DNA of 64,000 bases from Bacillus benzoevorans (GTDB lineage: Bacteria > Bacillota > Bacilli > Bacillales > Cytobacillaceae). Of this stretch, positions 52,501 through 62,345 are shown one piece after another. How positions within the stretch are numbered: the stretch's first letter is position 1; each line of letters begins with the position of its first letter. The stretch covers positions 1 through 64,000 of the forward strand of contig NZ_JACHGK010000006.1 of assembly GCF_014207535.1 (NCBI RefSeq), in the 5' to 3' direction. Below the pieces are notes generated by a model, which ran no database searches, was not told where the DNA came from, and worked only from the letters and a program-made list of their open reading frames with translations. The position numbers were made by a program, and so were the translations under genes.

Positions 52501-53295
52501 CTATTTAGTACATAAAAATACTCCATTATCCAAAATCCCTTGATACTTCATCAATATATTTAAATGCTGGATCATGATGAAATAAAGGTTAGGATCAAGA
52601 TGCTCTGAGTATTGAAACTCAGGTATGGAGTCATTTTGCAGCATATAATTATTTTGCTTGAGTACTTCTATACTTTGGAAGCCTGCTTTTTCAAATAAGG
52701 TGATCCAATCCGCCTCCATCGGGATGGAGTCTAGCCCATAAAATTGTTTAATTTCCTCTTCACTTGAAGGGGTCAGCTGCTTATTGACAGTAAGTTCATT
52801 CGCAATTAAACGTCCCCCATTCTTTAACAGCCGAAATATTTCATTAAGTGCTTTAGGTTTATTTACAAAGGCCAGAACTGATTCGGAAATAATATAATCA
52901 AATGTACCATCCTGCAATGGAAAATCTTCTATCGAGCCTTGAACAACCTCCACAGGTAATTGGTATTGCATCATTCTACTTTTGGCTTTTTCAATCATTA
53001 TTGGATTGATATCCATCGCAGTTACTTTTGCCCCGTAGCACGAAGCTAAGTAGGCAGCCGTCTGGCCTGTACCACAGCCCACATCCAAAATACGGGAGCC
53101 GCCGTTAACCTTTTCCGTATTAAATATTTTCTTGGTTAGATTAAGACCGCCAGGATGTGCGCCGCCAACACCCATTTCGGATAAAAAGCTTAAATATGTT
53201 GAAGAGCTAATTAGAACCACCTTCTTTAATGATCTTATTGGCATCATATGAAAATAAAAAGGGATGGTTCCCCAATCGTTGAAAAGATGTTTCAA
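52501..53295 (-). CDS. Class I SAM-dependent methyltransferase
   Basis: Up to 264 residues. SAM motif I is ILDVGCGTGQTAAYLA, motif II AMDINPIMIEKAKSRM, and the post-I region has GSIEDFPLQDGTFDYIISES. The GVGGAHPGG segment before motif I is shared with many Bacillus small-molecule methyltransferases of unknown substrate. The start is uncertain: TTG 53295 has no ribosome site, and an ATG at 53247 or nearby is possible. It stands alone, divergent from the permease. Confidence 0.8.
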   Translation of the reverse strand: MKHLFNDWGTIPFYFHMMPIRSLKKVVLISSSTYLSFLSEMGVGGAHPGGLNLTKKIFNTEKVNGGSRILDVGCGTGQTAAYLASCYGAKVTAMDINPIMIEKAKSRMMQYQLPVEVVQGSIEDFPLQDGTFDYIISESVLAFVNKPKALNEIFRLLKNGGRLIANELTVNKQLTPSSEEEIKQFYGLDSIPMEADWITLFEKAGFQSIEVLKQNNYMLQNDSIPEFQYSEHLDPNLYFIMIQHLNILMKYQGILDNGVFLCTK

Positions 53296-53560
53296 GGGGG
53301 AAATCCATTATCTTAACATAGAAAATACCTTTTGAACACTAAATAAGAAGGTGTTTTTATAGGAAATACATTTGTATTCTCCAGAAAAATTTATTATTAT
53401 AAAATAGTAATTGAAGTGTAATTTAAAGTTGAATCGGATACTTTGGGGGGACTTTAGAGAAAAATTGAAAAGGATGCCGGAACATCATTTCAATACCGAA
53501 TAAAGAGTGTTTAGGTTACCTGAAATTGCTGCTATCAATGGTGAAAGAGGAGGAAATAAA

Positions 53561-54985
53561 GTGGCACACAAAGAATTAAAGAGAGGTCTGGAAGCACGTC
53601 ATATTCAGATGATTGCTTTGGGCGGTACAATTGGTGTAGGTTTATTTATGGGTTCAGCAAGCACCATTAAATGGACGGGTCCGTCTGTCATGCTTGCATA
53701 TGCAATCTCAGGAGTTTTTATCTTTTTTATTATGCGTGCCATGGGAGAAATGTTATATGTAGAGCCAAGTACAGGTTCATTTGCAACCTTTGGCCATAAG
53801 TATATCCATCCATTAGCTGGTTATATCACGGCTTGGAGTAACTGGTTTCAGTGGATTATTGTTGGGATGGCAGAAATTGTTGCCGTTGGTGCCTACATGC
53901 AGTACTGGTTTCCAAATTTACCTGCTTGGATACCGGGTATTATCGTCATGGTCATTCTCGCTACAGCAAACTTAATTTCTGTTAAATCATTTGGTGAATT
54001 TGAATTTTGGTTTGCGCTGATTAAGGTTGTTACCATTGTGTTGATGATCATTGCAGGGTTCGGTCTTATTTTCTTCGGAATTGGTAACGGAGGAAATGCA
54101 ATTGGATTATCTAACCTTTGGCAAAATGGCGGTTTTTTTACTGGCGGCTGGTCTGGGTTCTTCTTTGCTCTATCGTTAGTTGTTGCGGCTTATCAAGGTG
54201 TAGAACTAATTGGGATTACCGCTGGGGAAGCAAAAAATCCGCAAAAAACATTAACGAAGGCGATTCAAAGTATTATTTGGCGTATTTTAATTTTCTATAT
54301 CGGCGCCATCTTTGTTATTGTAACTGTTTATCCGTGGGACAAATTAGATTCCATTGGCAGCCCATTTGTGGCCACCTTTGCGAAGGTTGGTATTACAGCA
54401 GCAGCCGGACTTATCAACTTTGTCGTCATCACAGCCGCAATGTCAGGCTGTAATAGTGGTATTTACAGTGCAGGACGGATGCTTTATACATTGGCAATGA
54501 ATGGACAAGCACCAAAATTCTTTATGAAACTCTCTAGTAATGGTGTACCTTTATTCGGTACGGTGGGTGTGTTAGTTGGTTTAGTCATTGGCGTTATCTT
54601 AAGTTATATTGCCCCGAAAAATTTATTTGTCTATGTATACAGTGCGAGTGTGCTCCCGGGGATGATTCCGTGGTTTGTTATTCTGATTAGTCAAATGCGA
54701 TTCAGAAAAGTAAAAGGAGCAGCCATGGCCAATCACCCATTTAAAATGCCCTTTGCACCAGTGTCAAACTATGTAACGCTTGGCTTTTTAATTATGGTGC
54801 TGATTGGTATGTGGTTTAATGACGAAACACGTATCTCGCTTATTGCAGGGATTGTTTTTCTAGGTCTGGTTGTTATTAGTTTCTACGCTTTTGGAATAGG
54901 CAGGCATTCTCTTTTAGATATAGAATCGGAAACAGATGAATCATCTTATTTGTCTGATGATGGAGTAAGCAGTAATAGCAAGTAA
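53561..54985 (+). CDS. Amino-acid permease (APC family, AapA/LysP group)
   Basis: 474-residue transporter with 12 hydrophobic segments. The family start GLEARHIQMIALGGTIGVGLFMGS, the motif GVELIGITAGEAKNP and SASVLPGMIPWFVILIS are those of the amino-acid/proton symporters. It is close in type to D-serine/D-alanine/glycine permeases, which would suit the nearby dsdA, but the substrate cannot be read from sequence. GTG 53561 is seven bases after AGAGGAGG; the frame extends upstream without a ribosome site. Confidence 0.88.
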   Translation: MAHKELKRGLEARHIQMIALGGTIGVGLFMGSASTIKWTGPSVMLAYAISGVFIFFIMRAMGEMLYVEPSTGSFATFGHKYIHPLAGYITAWSNWFQWIIVGMAEIVAVGAYMQYWFPNLPAWIPGIIVMVILATANLISVKSFGEFEFWFALIKVVTIVLMIIAGFGLIFFGIGNGGNAIGLSNLWQNGGFFTGGWSGFFFALSLVVAAYQGVELIGITAGEAKNPQKTLTKAIQSIIWRILIFYIGAIFVIVTVYPWDKLDSIGSPFVATFAKVGITAAAGLINFVVITAAMSGCNSGIYSAGRMLYTLAMNGQAPKFFMKLSSNGVPLFGTVGVLVGLVIGVILSYIAPKNLFVYVYSASVLPGMIPWFVILISQMRFRKVKGAAMANHPFKMPFAPVSNYVTLGFLIMVLIGMWFNDETRISLIAGIVFLGLVVISFYAFGIGRHSLLDIESETDESSYLSDDGVSSNSK

Positions 54986-55020
54986 ATAAATAAATAGGTA
55001 AAATTGAATAGTATCAATAT

Positions 55021-55055
55021 ATAGGGACCATTATGACATTTGGTCCCTATTTTAT
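55021..55055 (+). terminator. Terminator of the amino-acid permease gene
   Basis: Ten-bp perfect stem ATAGGGACCA/TGGTCCCTAT, ten-base loop, then TTTTATCTTT. Confidence 0.93.
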
Positions 55056-55091
55056 CTTTAGGGCAAAAAAGAAGAGATAAGGGGAATTAGA

Positions 55092-57428
55092 TTGAACGAT
55101 CCACTGTCAGATTTTCAAATATCATTTCAACAGATTGAGTTACTAGTTCCGAAGATTAATAAAGGGATCCAATTTATCTTGGTCATAAGTGGAGAGTTAA
55201 CAGTGGAAACATCCAGCCGTTTCTACCATATGGAGGAAAAGGATCTGCTTGTCATTAATCGTAATGAGCTTTACCAGGTTCAAGGGAGTGATCATAATCG
55301 CGTCATGATCTTAACCATCTCGGATGCTTTCATGGACCATCATTACGCGGACTATCGAAATCGGAGCTTTGAATGCTATTCAAAAGAAATTGATTTAGGT
55401 AGAGAAGGCATGATTCTTTCGCTTCGGAAGCTCTTGGCAAATATCATGATTAGTTATTATCGACAAGATGAGAGTTATCAAATTGAGATTAAAAGCCATA
55501 TTTGTCAAATGTTATTGATTCTGATTCGCAGTTTTAAAGTAGAAGCTGGGGTCCTTGAGAAAATAGATACAGGGGATCTGCGTTTGGCACAAATTATTGA
55601 CTTTATGGAAAAAAACTATGACCAGATGATTACGTTAGAAGAGACGGCTAAGAAATTTTTTCTTTCAACAGGCTACCTATCCCGCTATTTTAAACAGAAA
55701 ATGGGCATGGGATTTAGCCGGTATTTAATGAATATCAGACTTAAACATAGTATGAAGGATTTACTTTACACGTCTGACTCTATTTCGCAAATTGCTTTGA
55801 ATAATGGTTTTCCCAATACAAAGTCTTTTTCAGCCTTTTTTAAAGAGGTGTACGGCATGACCCCGAATGTATACCGGGAGGACCATCACGTACAGTTAGA
55901 AGATTCAGTTCAAAGCTATAGCAAGGAAGATGCGGCCAATTTTATTCAATCACCTGAAATTGTGGCACTAAGCGGCATCATTTTAGATGATCCAAAACCT
56001 TATCCCAATACAGAGACAAGGTATGAAAAGCTGCCGTTAAACTTGTCTAAACCTGTGTCAGTGAAATTAGATTATCCTTGTCACATTCTTAATATTGGGG
56101 AAATTATTGAATTATTAAAAGAAGATGTTCGCTCTCAGGTTCTGGATGTGAAAAGGGATTTACCGTTAAGGTATATCGCCGTTCGGCATCTTTTTAACAA
56201 TACGGCCATTCCTCCTGAGGTGGAAACCGATGAAGAGATTCCAACAACATCTCCTTATTTCAATATTGATAGTGCTTTAGAATTCATGAAAAAGCATGAT
56301 TTATCTTTATTTGTCCAGTCTGATTATATGGATATCTCGAGAAATGAAGCGGCATTTTTTACAAAACTTAGCCAATTCATGAAACATTGTTTGCAACTGT
56401 ATGGTGAATCGTTTATTGGCGAGTGGCATGTCATGTTTTACGAATCGTATAGCACCGGAGCTCAGGCAAAAGAACTTCAGAGGGTGTATTTAAAACTGTA
56501 CAATGTACTGAAATCGATGATCCCTTCGATTCAGGTGGGCGTATATATGCCTTTTTCCTTCCGCAGAGAAAAGACAAGCGATAATCATGTATGGCAGCTA
56601 AAACAGGGTGAATCAATTGATTTTATTGGGTTTTATGCGAACCAAAATGAAGTTGTTGATTTTACGGAAATGGCAAATAGCCAATTCGATTTAGCAAAGG
56701 ATTATATTAAGGAAAAAACCGCTAAGTTGAAGAGGTATTTAAAAAAGAATAATGCAGAAAAACCGCTTCACCTCGTAGCATGGAATACGTTGTCGGGGAA
56801 TACCCGCTATACGAACGGCACCTTTTTTCGCGGAGCTTTAATCTTGAAAAATGTTTTGGATATCGCCAATGATGTGAAAACAGTTGGTCTCTGGATTAAC
56901 ACTCTCGTCCATGAGGAAGCTGGAAAAGGGAAGCATTATCGCATGGACGGTGTAGAATTATTCCATTATCTAAAGGGAAAACGACCTGCTTATTTTGCCT
57001 TGATGTTTTTAAAACGTCTGCATGGCGAGGTGGTTGCCCATGGGAATGATTATGTGATGACATGTAATGAGCGGGGATATCAATTAATTTTGCTGAATTG
57101 TAATATCATCAATCCGTATTTCTCCGTGGAGGAGACCTTTCTGCAAAAACTTAATAAAGAAATTCATGTGACAATATCCGGTATGGTTAAAGGAGAATAT
57201 CAAATACGCAAGCATGTGTTTGATAAAAATCATGGAGCTTTATATACCAAGTGGTGGGAATTAAACAGTAAGCATGGCATGGATGCTGAAATCATTGATT
57301 ATATTATCAATTCCAGCAGGCCTTCCTTAGAAATCTTTGATGAAACGATTGAAGAAGATTGGTCCTTTTATTCCTATTTAACCAGTAATGCAATTCACTT
57401 TTTTGACATTCGCAAAACCTATAGCTGA
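55092..57428 (+). CDS. AraC-type regulator with glycosidase-like C-terminal domain
   Basis: 778-residue protein. An N-terminal cupin-like sensing region (about 1-140) is followed by an AraC helix-turn-helix pair (about 165-265: LEETAKKFFLSTGYLSRYFKQKMG, SISQIALNNGFPNTKSFSAFFKEVYGMTPNVYR) and a long C-terminal part (about 300-778) resembling the GH39/TIM-barrel domain found fused to some Firmicutes AraC proteins. Glu residues in GEWHVMFYE might be a remnant acid/base site. Probably a sugar- or ligand-sensing activator of the genes downstream. TTG start. Confidence 0.82.
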   Translation: MNDPLSDFQISFQQIELLVPKINKGIQFILVISGELTVETSSRFYHMEEKDLLVINRNELYQVQGSDHNRVMILTISDAFMDHHYADYRNRSFECYSKEIDLGREGMILSLRKLLANIMISYYRQDESYQIEIKSHICQMLLILIRSFKVEAGVLEKIDTGDLRLAQIIDFMEKNYDQMITLEETAKKFFLSTGYLSRYFKQKMGMGFSRYLMNIRLKHSMKDLLYTSDSISQIALNNGFPNTKSFSAFFKEVYGMTPNVYREDHHVQLEDSVQSYSKEDAANFIQSPEIVALSGIILDDPKPYPNTETRYEKLPLNLSKPVSVKLDYPCHILNIGEIIELLKEDVRSQVLDVKRDLPLRYIAVRHLFNNTAIPPEVETDEEIPTTSPYFNIDSALEFMKKHDLSLFVQSDYMDISRNEAAFFTKLSQFMKHCLQLYGESFIGEWHVMFYESYSTGAQAKELQRVYLKLYNVLKSMIPSIQVGVYMPFSFRREKTSDNHVWQLKQGESIDFIGFYANQNEVVDFTEMANSQFDLAKDYIKEKTAKLKRYLKKNNAEKPLHLVAWNTLSGNTRYTNGTFFRGALILKNVLDIANDVKTVGLWINTLVHEEAGKGKHYRMDGVELFHYLKGKRPAYFALMFLKRLHGEVVAHGNDYVMTCNERGYQLILLNCNIINPYFSVEETFLQKLNKEIHVTISGMVKGEYQIRKHVFDKNHGALYTKWWELNSKHGMDAEIIDYIINSSRPSLEIFDETIEEDWSFYSYLTSNAIHFFDIRKTYS

Positions 57429-57450
57429 CAGGCCTCAATGGCCGAGAGGG

Positions 57451-57506
57451 TCTAACCTTTGTCCTGTTATACAAAACTGTAACAGGCAGGTTAGATCTTT
57501 TCTTTT
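57451..57506 (+). terminator. Terminator of the AraC-type gene
   Basis: Nested stem TCTAACCT/AGGTTAGA enclosing CCTGTTA/TAACAGG, followed by TCTTTTCTTTT. Confidence 0.85.
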
Positions 57507-57710
57507 AGTGACAGCAAAAATTGCCCCCAATATTTTTACTGAACCCCGCAACAGGTTAATTATTTTACATACCACTCCAGTCGTTTGCATAAAAATTGAC
57601 TCTCTTAAATCAGCATTATTATCTATAATACTAGTATAGTAGAAAACAAAATGTAACTGCTATCATTCGTTCTTATTCGATTTTACTATCAAAAAATAGG
57701 AGGAATTATC

Positions 57711-59144
57711 ATGGAGACCCAGTATAAAGGGACAAATAAGATGATCACAGGAATTGTGTTTGGGGTTATCACATTTTGGCTTTTTGCACAGGCAATGGTC
57801 AATGTAGTCCCAGACGTTCAAGCAGATTTAGGGATTTCCCCCGGAACGTTAAATATTGCCATCAGTTTAACCGCTTTATTCTCAGGTATGTTTATCGTCG
57901 CGGCTGGAGGAATAGCAGATAAAGTGGGACGTAAAAAAATAACCTATATCGGGTTAATTTTAAGCATTATCGGTTCCCTTTGTCTTGTATTGGCACAAGG
58001 AGCAGTTTTATTAATCATTGGCCGTGTCATTCAAGGACTTTCCGCAGCATGTATTATGCCATCAACGATTGCTTTAGTGAAAGCTTACTTTGAGGGAAAA
58101 GACAGACAACGTGCTCTTAGTTTCTGGTCCATTGGATCATGGGGCGGTTCAGGGGTTTGTTCGTTTGCCGGCGGTGCCATTGCAACGTACATGGGCTGGA
58201 AATGGATTTTTATCTTCTCTATTGTTTTTGCCCTTCTTGCGATGCTGCTAATTAAAGATACACCTGAAAGCAAAGCCGAAGGAACAGGTGCATTTAAATT
58301 CGATTTCGGCGGTTTAGCGATCTTTATCGTTACCATGATTTCCTTAAACGTTTTTATTACATTCGGTGCGGACTTAGGCTGGACAAGTCCAATTTCTATC
58401 ATCACCGCTATCCTTACCATTGTTGGAGCGATTGTCTTCTTTAAGGTTGAAAAAAGCAAGGACATTGCTCTTATTGATTTCTCATTATTTAAAAATAAAC
58501 CTTATGCAGGTGCCACTTATTCAAACTTTTTATTAAATGCCATTGCCGGAACACTTGTTGTTGCCAATACGTATGTTCAAGTAGGCCGGGGATTTACTGC
58601 ATTTCAGTCAGGAATGCTATCGATTGGCTATTTGATAGCTGTTCTTGCCATGATTCGTGTTGGGGAGAAAATCCTGCAAAAAGTGGGAGCGAAATCACCA
58701 ATGATTTGGGGTGCTATTATCACAACCTTTGGTGTAGCAATGATGGGATTAACCTTCTTGCCTGATTTTGCTTATACAGTTGTCGTCTTCATTGGCTTTG
58801 CTTTATTTGGTCTTGGCCTTGGAATCTATGCAACACCATCAACAGATACATCTGTATCGAATGCCCCATCCGATAAAGTGGGAGAAGCTGCCGGGGTTTA
58901 TAAAATGGCCAGCTCACTCGGCGGTGCAATTGGGGTTGCCATTTCCGCGACGGTTTATAGTTCCGTTGCAGCGGCTGGAAGTGTTGAAATGGCAGCATCA
59001 GTAGGAATTATCGTCAACGTAATATTTGGGATCCTTTCCCTTCTTTCTATTATCATAATGGTTCCAAAAAATGCCGGTAAAGCAACAGAAGCTTCCGCAG
59101 CTGAAACCATTCGCACGGCAGCACCCAAAAAGGCCGTTAATTAA
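57711..59144 (+). CDS. MFS transporter (DHA2-like drug/proton antiporter)
   Basis: 477-residue membrane protein with about 14 hydrophobic segments, the DHA2 pattern. The MFS motif GGIADKVGRKKITYIG lies between helices 2 and 3, and motif C-like GRVIQGLSAACIMPSTIALV follows. The tail is Ala-rich. AGGAGG precedes the ATG. It lies between the AraC regulator and an M20D amidohydrolase; the AraC protein probably controls both, and the substrate may be linked to the amidohydrolase. Confidence 0.87.
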   Translation: METQYKGTNKMITGIVFGVITFWLFAQAMVNVVPDVQADLGISPGTLNIAISLTALFSGMFIVAAGGIADKVGRKKITYIGLILSIIGSLCLVLAQGAVLLIIGRVIQGLSAACIMPSTIALVKAYFEGKDRQRALSFWSIGSWGGSGVCSFAGGAIATYMGWKWIFIFSIVFALLAMLLIKDTPESKAEGTGAFKFDFGGLAIFIVTMISLNVFITFGADLGWTSPISIITAILTIVGAIVFFKVEKSKDIALIDFSLFKNKPYAGATYSNFLLNAIAGTLVVANTYVQVGRGFTAFQSGMLSIGYLIAVLAMIRVGEKILQKVGAKSPMIWGAIITTFGVAMMGLTFLPDFAYTVVVFIGFALFGLGLGIYATPSTDTSVSNAPSDKVGEAAGVYKMASSLGGAIGVAISATVYSSVAAAGSVEMAASVGIIVNVIFGILSLLSIIIMVPKNAGKATEASAAETIRTAAPKKAVN

Positions 59145-59176
59145 TAAACGAACGAATTCAATACATTTACTAATTT

Positions 59177-59208
59177 GACAGAGGGTGGGGGTTATTCCAT
59201 CCTCTGTC
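59177..59208 (+). other. Intercistronic hairpin between MFS and amidohydrolase genes
   Basis: GACAGAGG (59177-59184) pairs with CCTCTGTC (59201-59208), ending six bases before the AAGGGG ribosome site. No T-run follows, so it is more likely an mRNA-stabilising or translation-affecting hairpin than a terminator. Confidence 0.5.
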
Positions 59209-59228
59209 GGCAAAGGGGAACGGAAACG

Positions 59229-60416
59229 ATGAAAAGTGAATTAATGAGCATGCTAGAATCACGGAAAGATGAAATAATTGCGATCAGACGCCATCTGCAT
59301 GAAAATCCGGAAATTTCATTTCAAGAGGAAAAAACGGCTCAGTACATTGTTGATTTTTATAAAGGAAAAGATGTTGAGATCCAGACCAATGTTGGAAACG
59401 GTTACGGCATTATCGTCACGATTAAAGGCGGAAAACCGGGAAAAACCATTGGCCTTCGCGCTGATTATGATGCTCTTCCGATTACAGAAGAAACGGATGT
59501 ACCGTTTAAATCAAAGAATGAGGGCATCATGCATGCATGTGCGCATGATGGGCATACGGCTTATTTGTTAGTTTTAGCTGATTGCTTAATTCAATTAAAA
59601 GACTCCATTCCAGGTACAATCAAAATCATTCACCAGCATGCAGAAGAAGTTCCTCCAGGCGGGGCCAAAAGTATTGTCGAATCTGGCTTGATTGACGACT
59701 TAGATGCAATTTATGGCATTCATTTGCTGCCGATGGGGCCAGTAGGAACCGTTGGCTATCATGCAGGCTACTCTTTTAATGGACGGGCCTATATGAAATT
59801 GAAGGTTCAAGGAAGAGGCGGACATGGTTCTTCTCCGCATCTAGCCAACGATGCCATTGTGGCTGCTGCTCATTTTGTGACAGCTGTGCAAACCATTGTC
59901 AGCCGCAGATTAAGCCCTTTTGAAATTGGTGTCATTACCATCGGCTCTTTTGACGGAAAAGGTACATTCAACGTGATCAAGGACAGCGTAGAGCTTGAAG
60001 GCGATATCCGCTATATGACAGTGGAAACAAAAGAAACGATTGAGCGGGAAATTAAACGGATTGCAAGAGGAATTGAAGCAGAATTTGGCGTAACTTGTGA
60101 GCTTGAGTTTACTCCAGATTACCCGCCTTTATACAACAATCCGGAGCTAACGGCAAAGGTTGCAGAATCTTTACGCAGCATGGATGACAAAGATATTAAA
60201 GAAGTAAAGGAATTTCCGGCGATGTCTCCATCTGAAGACTTTGCTTTTTATGCAGAAAAATTCCCTGCCTGCTTCTTTTACATTACATGTACACCAAAAG
60301 GAGTAGAAAAGCCTTACTTTAATCATCATCCAAAATTTGATATTGATGAAGATGCCCTCCTTGTAGCCGCGAAAGCTGTTGGTCAAGTGGTATGCAGTTA
60401 TTATGAATTAGACTAA
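59229..60416 (+). CDS. M20D family amidohydrolase
   Basis: 395-residue zinc/manganese peptidase-like hydrolase (IAA-Leu/hippurate hydrolase, N-acyl-amino-acid deacylase group). Metal-binding motifs are MHACAHDGHTA (Cys and two His), HQHAEEVPPGGA and the C-terminal FNHHPKFDIDEDAL; the lid domain lies at about 180-295. It should remove an acyl group from an N-acyl amino acid or similar compound. ATG 59229 is nine bases after AAGGGG. Cotranscribed with the MFS gene. Confidence 0.9.
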   Translation: MKSELMSMLESRKDEIIAIRRHLHENPEISFQEEKTAQYIVDFYKGKDVEIQTNVGNGYGIIVTIKGGKPGKTIGLRADYDALPITEETDVPFKSKNEGIMHACAHDGHTAYLLVLADCLIQLKDSIPGTIKIIHQHAEEVPPGGAKSIVESGLIDDLDAIYGIHLLPMGPVGTVGYHAGYSFNGRAYMKLKVQGRGGHGSSPHLANDAIVAAAHFVTAVQTIVSRRLSPFEIGVITIGSFDGKGTFNVIKDSVELEGDIRYMTVETKETIEREIKRIARGIEAEFGVTCELEFTPDYPPLYNNPELTAKVAESLRSMDDKDIKEVKEFPAMSPSEDFAFYAEKFPACFFYITCTPKGVEKPYFNHHPKFDIDEDALLVAAKAVGQVVCSYYELD

Positions 60417-60430
60417 TTTATTTTAAAAAG

Positions 60431-60479
60431 AACCATATCACATTCCCCCCTTGGATTTAGTATGTGATATGGTTTTTTT
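60431..60479 (+). terminator. Terminator of MFS-amidohydrolase
   Basis: Thirteen-bp stem AACCATATCACAT / ATGTGATATGGTT followed by TTTTT. Confidence 0.95.
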
Positions 60480-60646
60480 GCGCCCGCCAATCGGCGGATT
60501 TTCTAATAGTTTTGACAAATATAAATAAAATTTCTAATTGTCAAATTGTGGTGGGATTTATTGCAAATAACGCTGATTATGCCATCTTTGAGGAGTAGAA
60601 GTGGCAAAATCCGACAATATATCGGAAAGATCGAGGGAATTATACT
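60480..60646. other. Intergenic region before the mqo promoter
   Basis: No gene. AT-rich, with short inverted repeats such as CCGACAATATATCGG near 60611. Confidence 0.4.
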
Positions 60647-60674
60647 TTTAAATAGACCGTAATTGATATATAAT
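60647..60674 (+). promoter_or_regulatory. Putative mqo promoter
   Basis: TTTAAA (60647-60652), a 16-base spacer and TATAAT (60669-60674). The -35 is weak; it leaves a leader of about 150 bases. Confidence 0.45.
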
Positions 60675-60744
60675 AGTAGATAAATATTCTAATCTCGAAA
60701 TAATAGTGATAAGAGCAAAGGGGTAATTTGGTCGAGAAAAGATG

Positions 60745-60808
60745 TGTGACTAGGTCTTGCTTTGGCGCTTGTTGTGACGCTAAGCAGGAAAGCCTGCATC
60801 CTTTCACA
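60745..60808 (+). other. Structured leader upstream of mqo
   Basis: The leader can fold into a branched structure: TGTGA (60745-60749) closes with TCACA (60804-60808), an arm GCT..GCG (60759-60767) pairs with CGC..AGC (60778-60785), and a second arm AGGAAAGCCT or CAGG/CCTG follows. It ends about 25 bases before the start codon. It fits no riboswitch class I can recall; it may be a regulatory RNA structure. Confidence 0.35.
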
Positions 60809-60833
60809 AATCTAGGGGATAAGGAAGGTAAAA

Positions 60834-62345
60834 ATGAGCAACCAACAAACTAGTACAGATGTTATCTTAATTGGCGCCGGAATCATGAGTGCAACATTGG
60901 GGACATTTTTGAAGGAATTAGTACCTGATTGGGAAATTACAGTGTTTGAAAAGCTCGCAAACGCAGGGGAAGAGAGTTCGAACGAATGGAATAATGCGGG
61001 GACGGGACATGCAGCATTGTGCGAACTTAACTACACCGTCGAAAAACCAGACGGATCAATTGATATTAGCAAAGCTATTAAAATTAATGAACAGTTTCAG
61101 GTTACAAAGCAGTTTTGGTCTTACTTGGTAAACAGCAGCTTAATCCATAATCCGCATGAATTCATCATGCCATTGCCCCATATGAGTATGGTACAAGGGG
61201 AAGAGAATGTAGAGTTCTTGAGAAAACGTTTTGAAGCGCTTTCAAAAAACCCGTTATTCCAGGGGATGGAATTTTCGGATGATTCAGGAAAACTAAAGGA
61301 ATGGATCCCGCTTATTATGCAAGACAGGGACTCGGATGAACCGATTGCGGCCACAAAAATCGACTCCGGTACAGATGTTAACTTTGGTGCTTTAACGCGC
61401 ATGTTGATTGACCACTTAGAGAGTAAAAATGTTGCAATCAACTATAATCATAGTGTTATTGATATGAAACGTACCAGTGATGGTCTATGGGAAGTTAAAG
61501 TAAAGAATCTCGACAGCGGTACGGTGGAACGCCATACGGCGAAATTTGTCTTTATTGGCGGCGGAGGCGGAAGCCTGCATTTGCTGCAAAAATCCGGTAT
61601 TCCTGAAGGAAAGCATATTGGGGGATTCCCAGTAAGCGGACTATTCTTGGTCTGTAATAATCCGGATGTTGTCGCGCGGCATCATGCAAAAGTATACGGC
61701 AAAGCAAAAGTTGGAGCTCCTCCAATGTCGGTTCCGCACCTTGATACAAGATTTATTGATAATAAAAAATCGCTGCTTTTTGGACCGTTTGCCGGCTTTA
61801 CACCAAAGTTCCTAAAAATGGGTTCAAATATGGACTTATTAAATTCTGTCAAACCAAATAATGTCTTAACGATGTTAGCGGCAGGAGCAAAAAACGTTCC
61901 ATTGACAAAATATCTGATCCAGCAGCTAATGCTATCAAAAGAGCAGCGTATTGAAGAGTTAAGAGAATTTATCCCGAACGCTAAAAGCGAAGATTGGGAT
62001 ATTGTCGTAGCGGGTCAGCGTGTACAAGTTATTAAGGATACTGAAGCTGGCGGTAAAGGAACGCTGCAGTTTGGTACGGAGGTTGTAAGTGCAGACGATG
62101 GTTCAGTAGCTGCCCTGCTTGGCGCTTCTCCAGGTGCTTCCACAGCCGTTTCGGTTATGCTTGAGGTTATGAAAAAATGTTTCCCGCAGCATATGAAAGC
62201 ATGGGAAACAAAAATAAAAGAAATGATTCCATCATATGGTATATCACTAATGAACAATCCGGAGCTTCTGAAAGAAGTTCACATTTCAACTGAGCGGACG
62301 CTTGGCTTAGGAGATAAAGATCCAGTATTCAAAAAAGAAGCATAA
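60834..62345 (+). CDS. mqo: Malate:quinone oxidoreductase
   Basis: 503-residue FAD enzyme that oxidises malate to oxaloacetate and passes electrons to the quinone pool; a peripheral membrane protein. The FAD motif VILIGAGIMSATLGTFLKEL and the family segment NEWNNAGTGHAALCELNYT are at the N-terminus, and GGGGSLHLLQKSGIPE, ASPGASTAVSVMLEVM and MIPSYGISL follow. AAGGAAGG precedes the ATG. Its last codons form half of a terminator stem shared with ahpF. Confidence 0.96.
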   Translation: MSNQQTSTDVILIGAGIMSATLGTFLKELVPDWEITVFEKLANAGEESSNEWNNAGTGHAALCELNYTVEKPDGSIDISKAIKINEQFQVTKQFWSYLVNSSLIHNPHEFIMPLPHMSMVQGEENVEFLRKRFEALSKNPLFQGMEFSDDSGKLKEWIPLIMQDRDSDEPIAATKIDSGTDVNFGALTRMLIDHLESKNVAINYNHSVIDMKRTSDGLWEVKVKNLDSGTVERHTAKFVFIGGGGGSLHLLQKSGIPEGKHIGGFPVSGLFLVCNNPDVVARHHAKVYGKAKVGAPPMSVPHLDTRFIDNKKSLLFGPFAGFTPKFLKMGSNMDLLNSVKPNNVLTMLAAGAKNVPLTKYLIQQLMLSKEQRIEELREFIPNAKSEDWDIVVAGQRVQVIKDTEAGGKGTLQFGTEVVSADDGSVAALLGASPGASTAVSVMLEVMKKCFPQHMKAWETKIKEMIPSYGISLMNNPELLKEVHISTERTLGLGDKDPVFKKEA

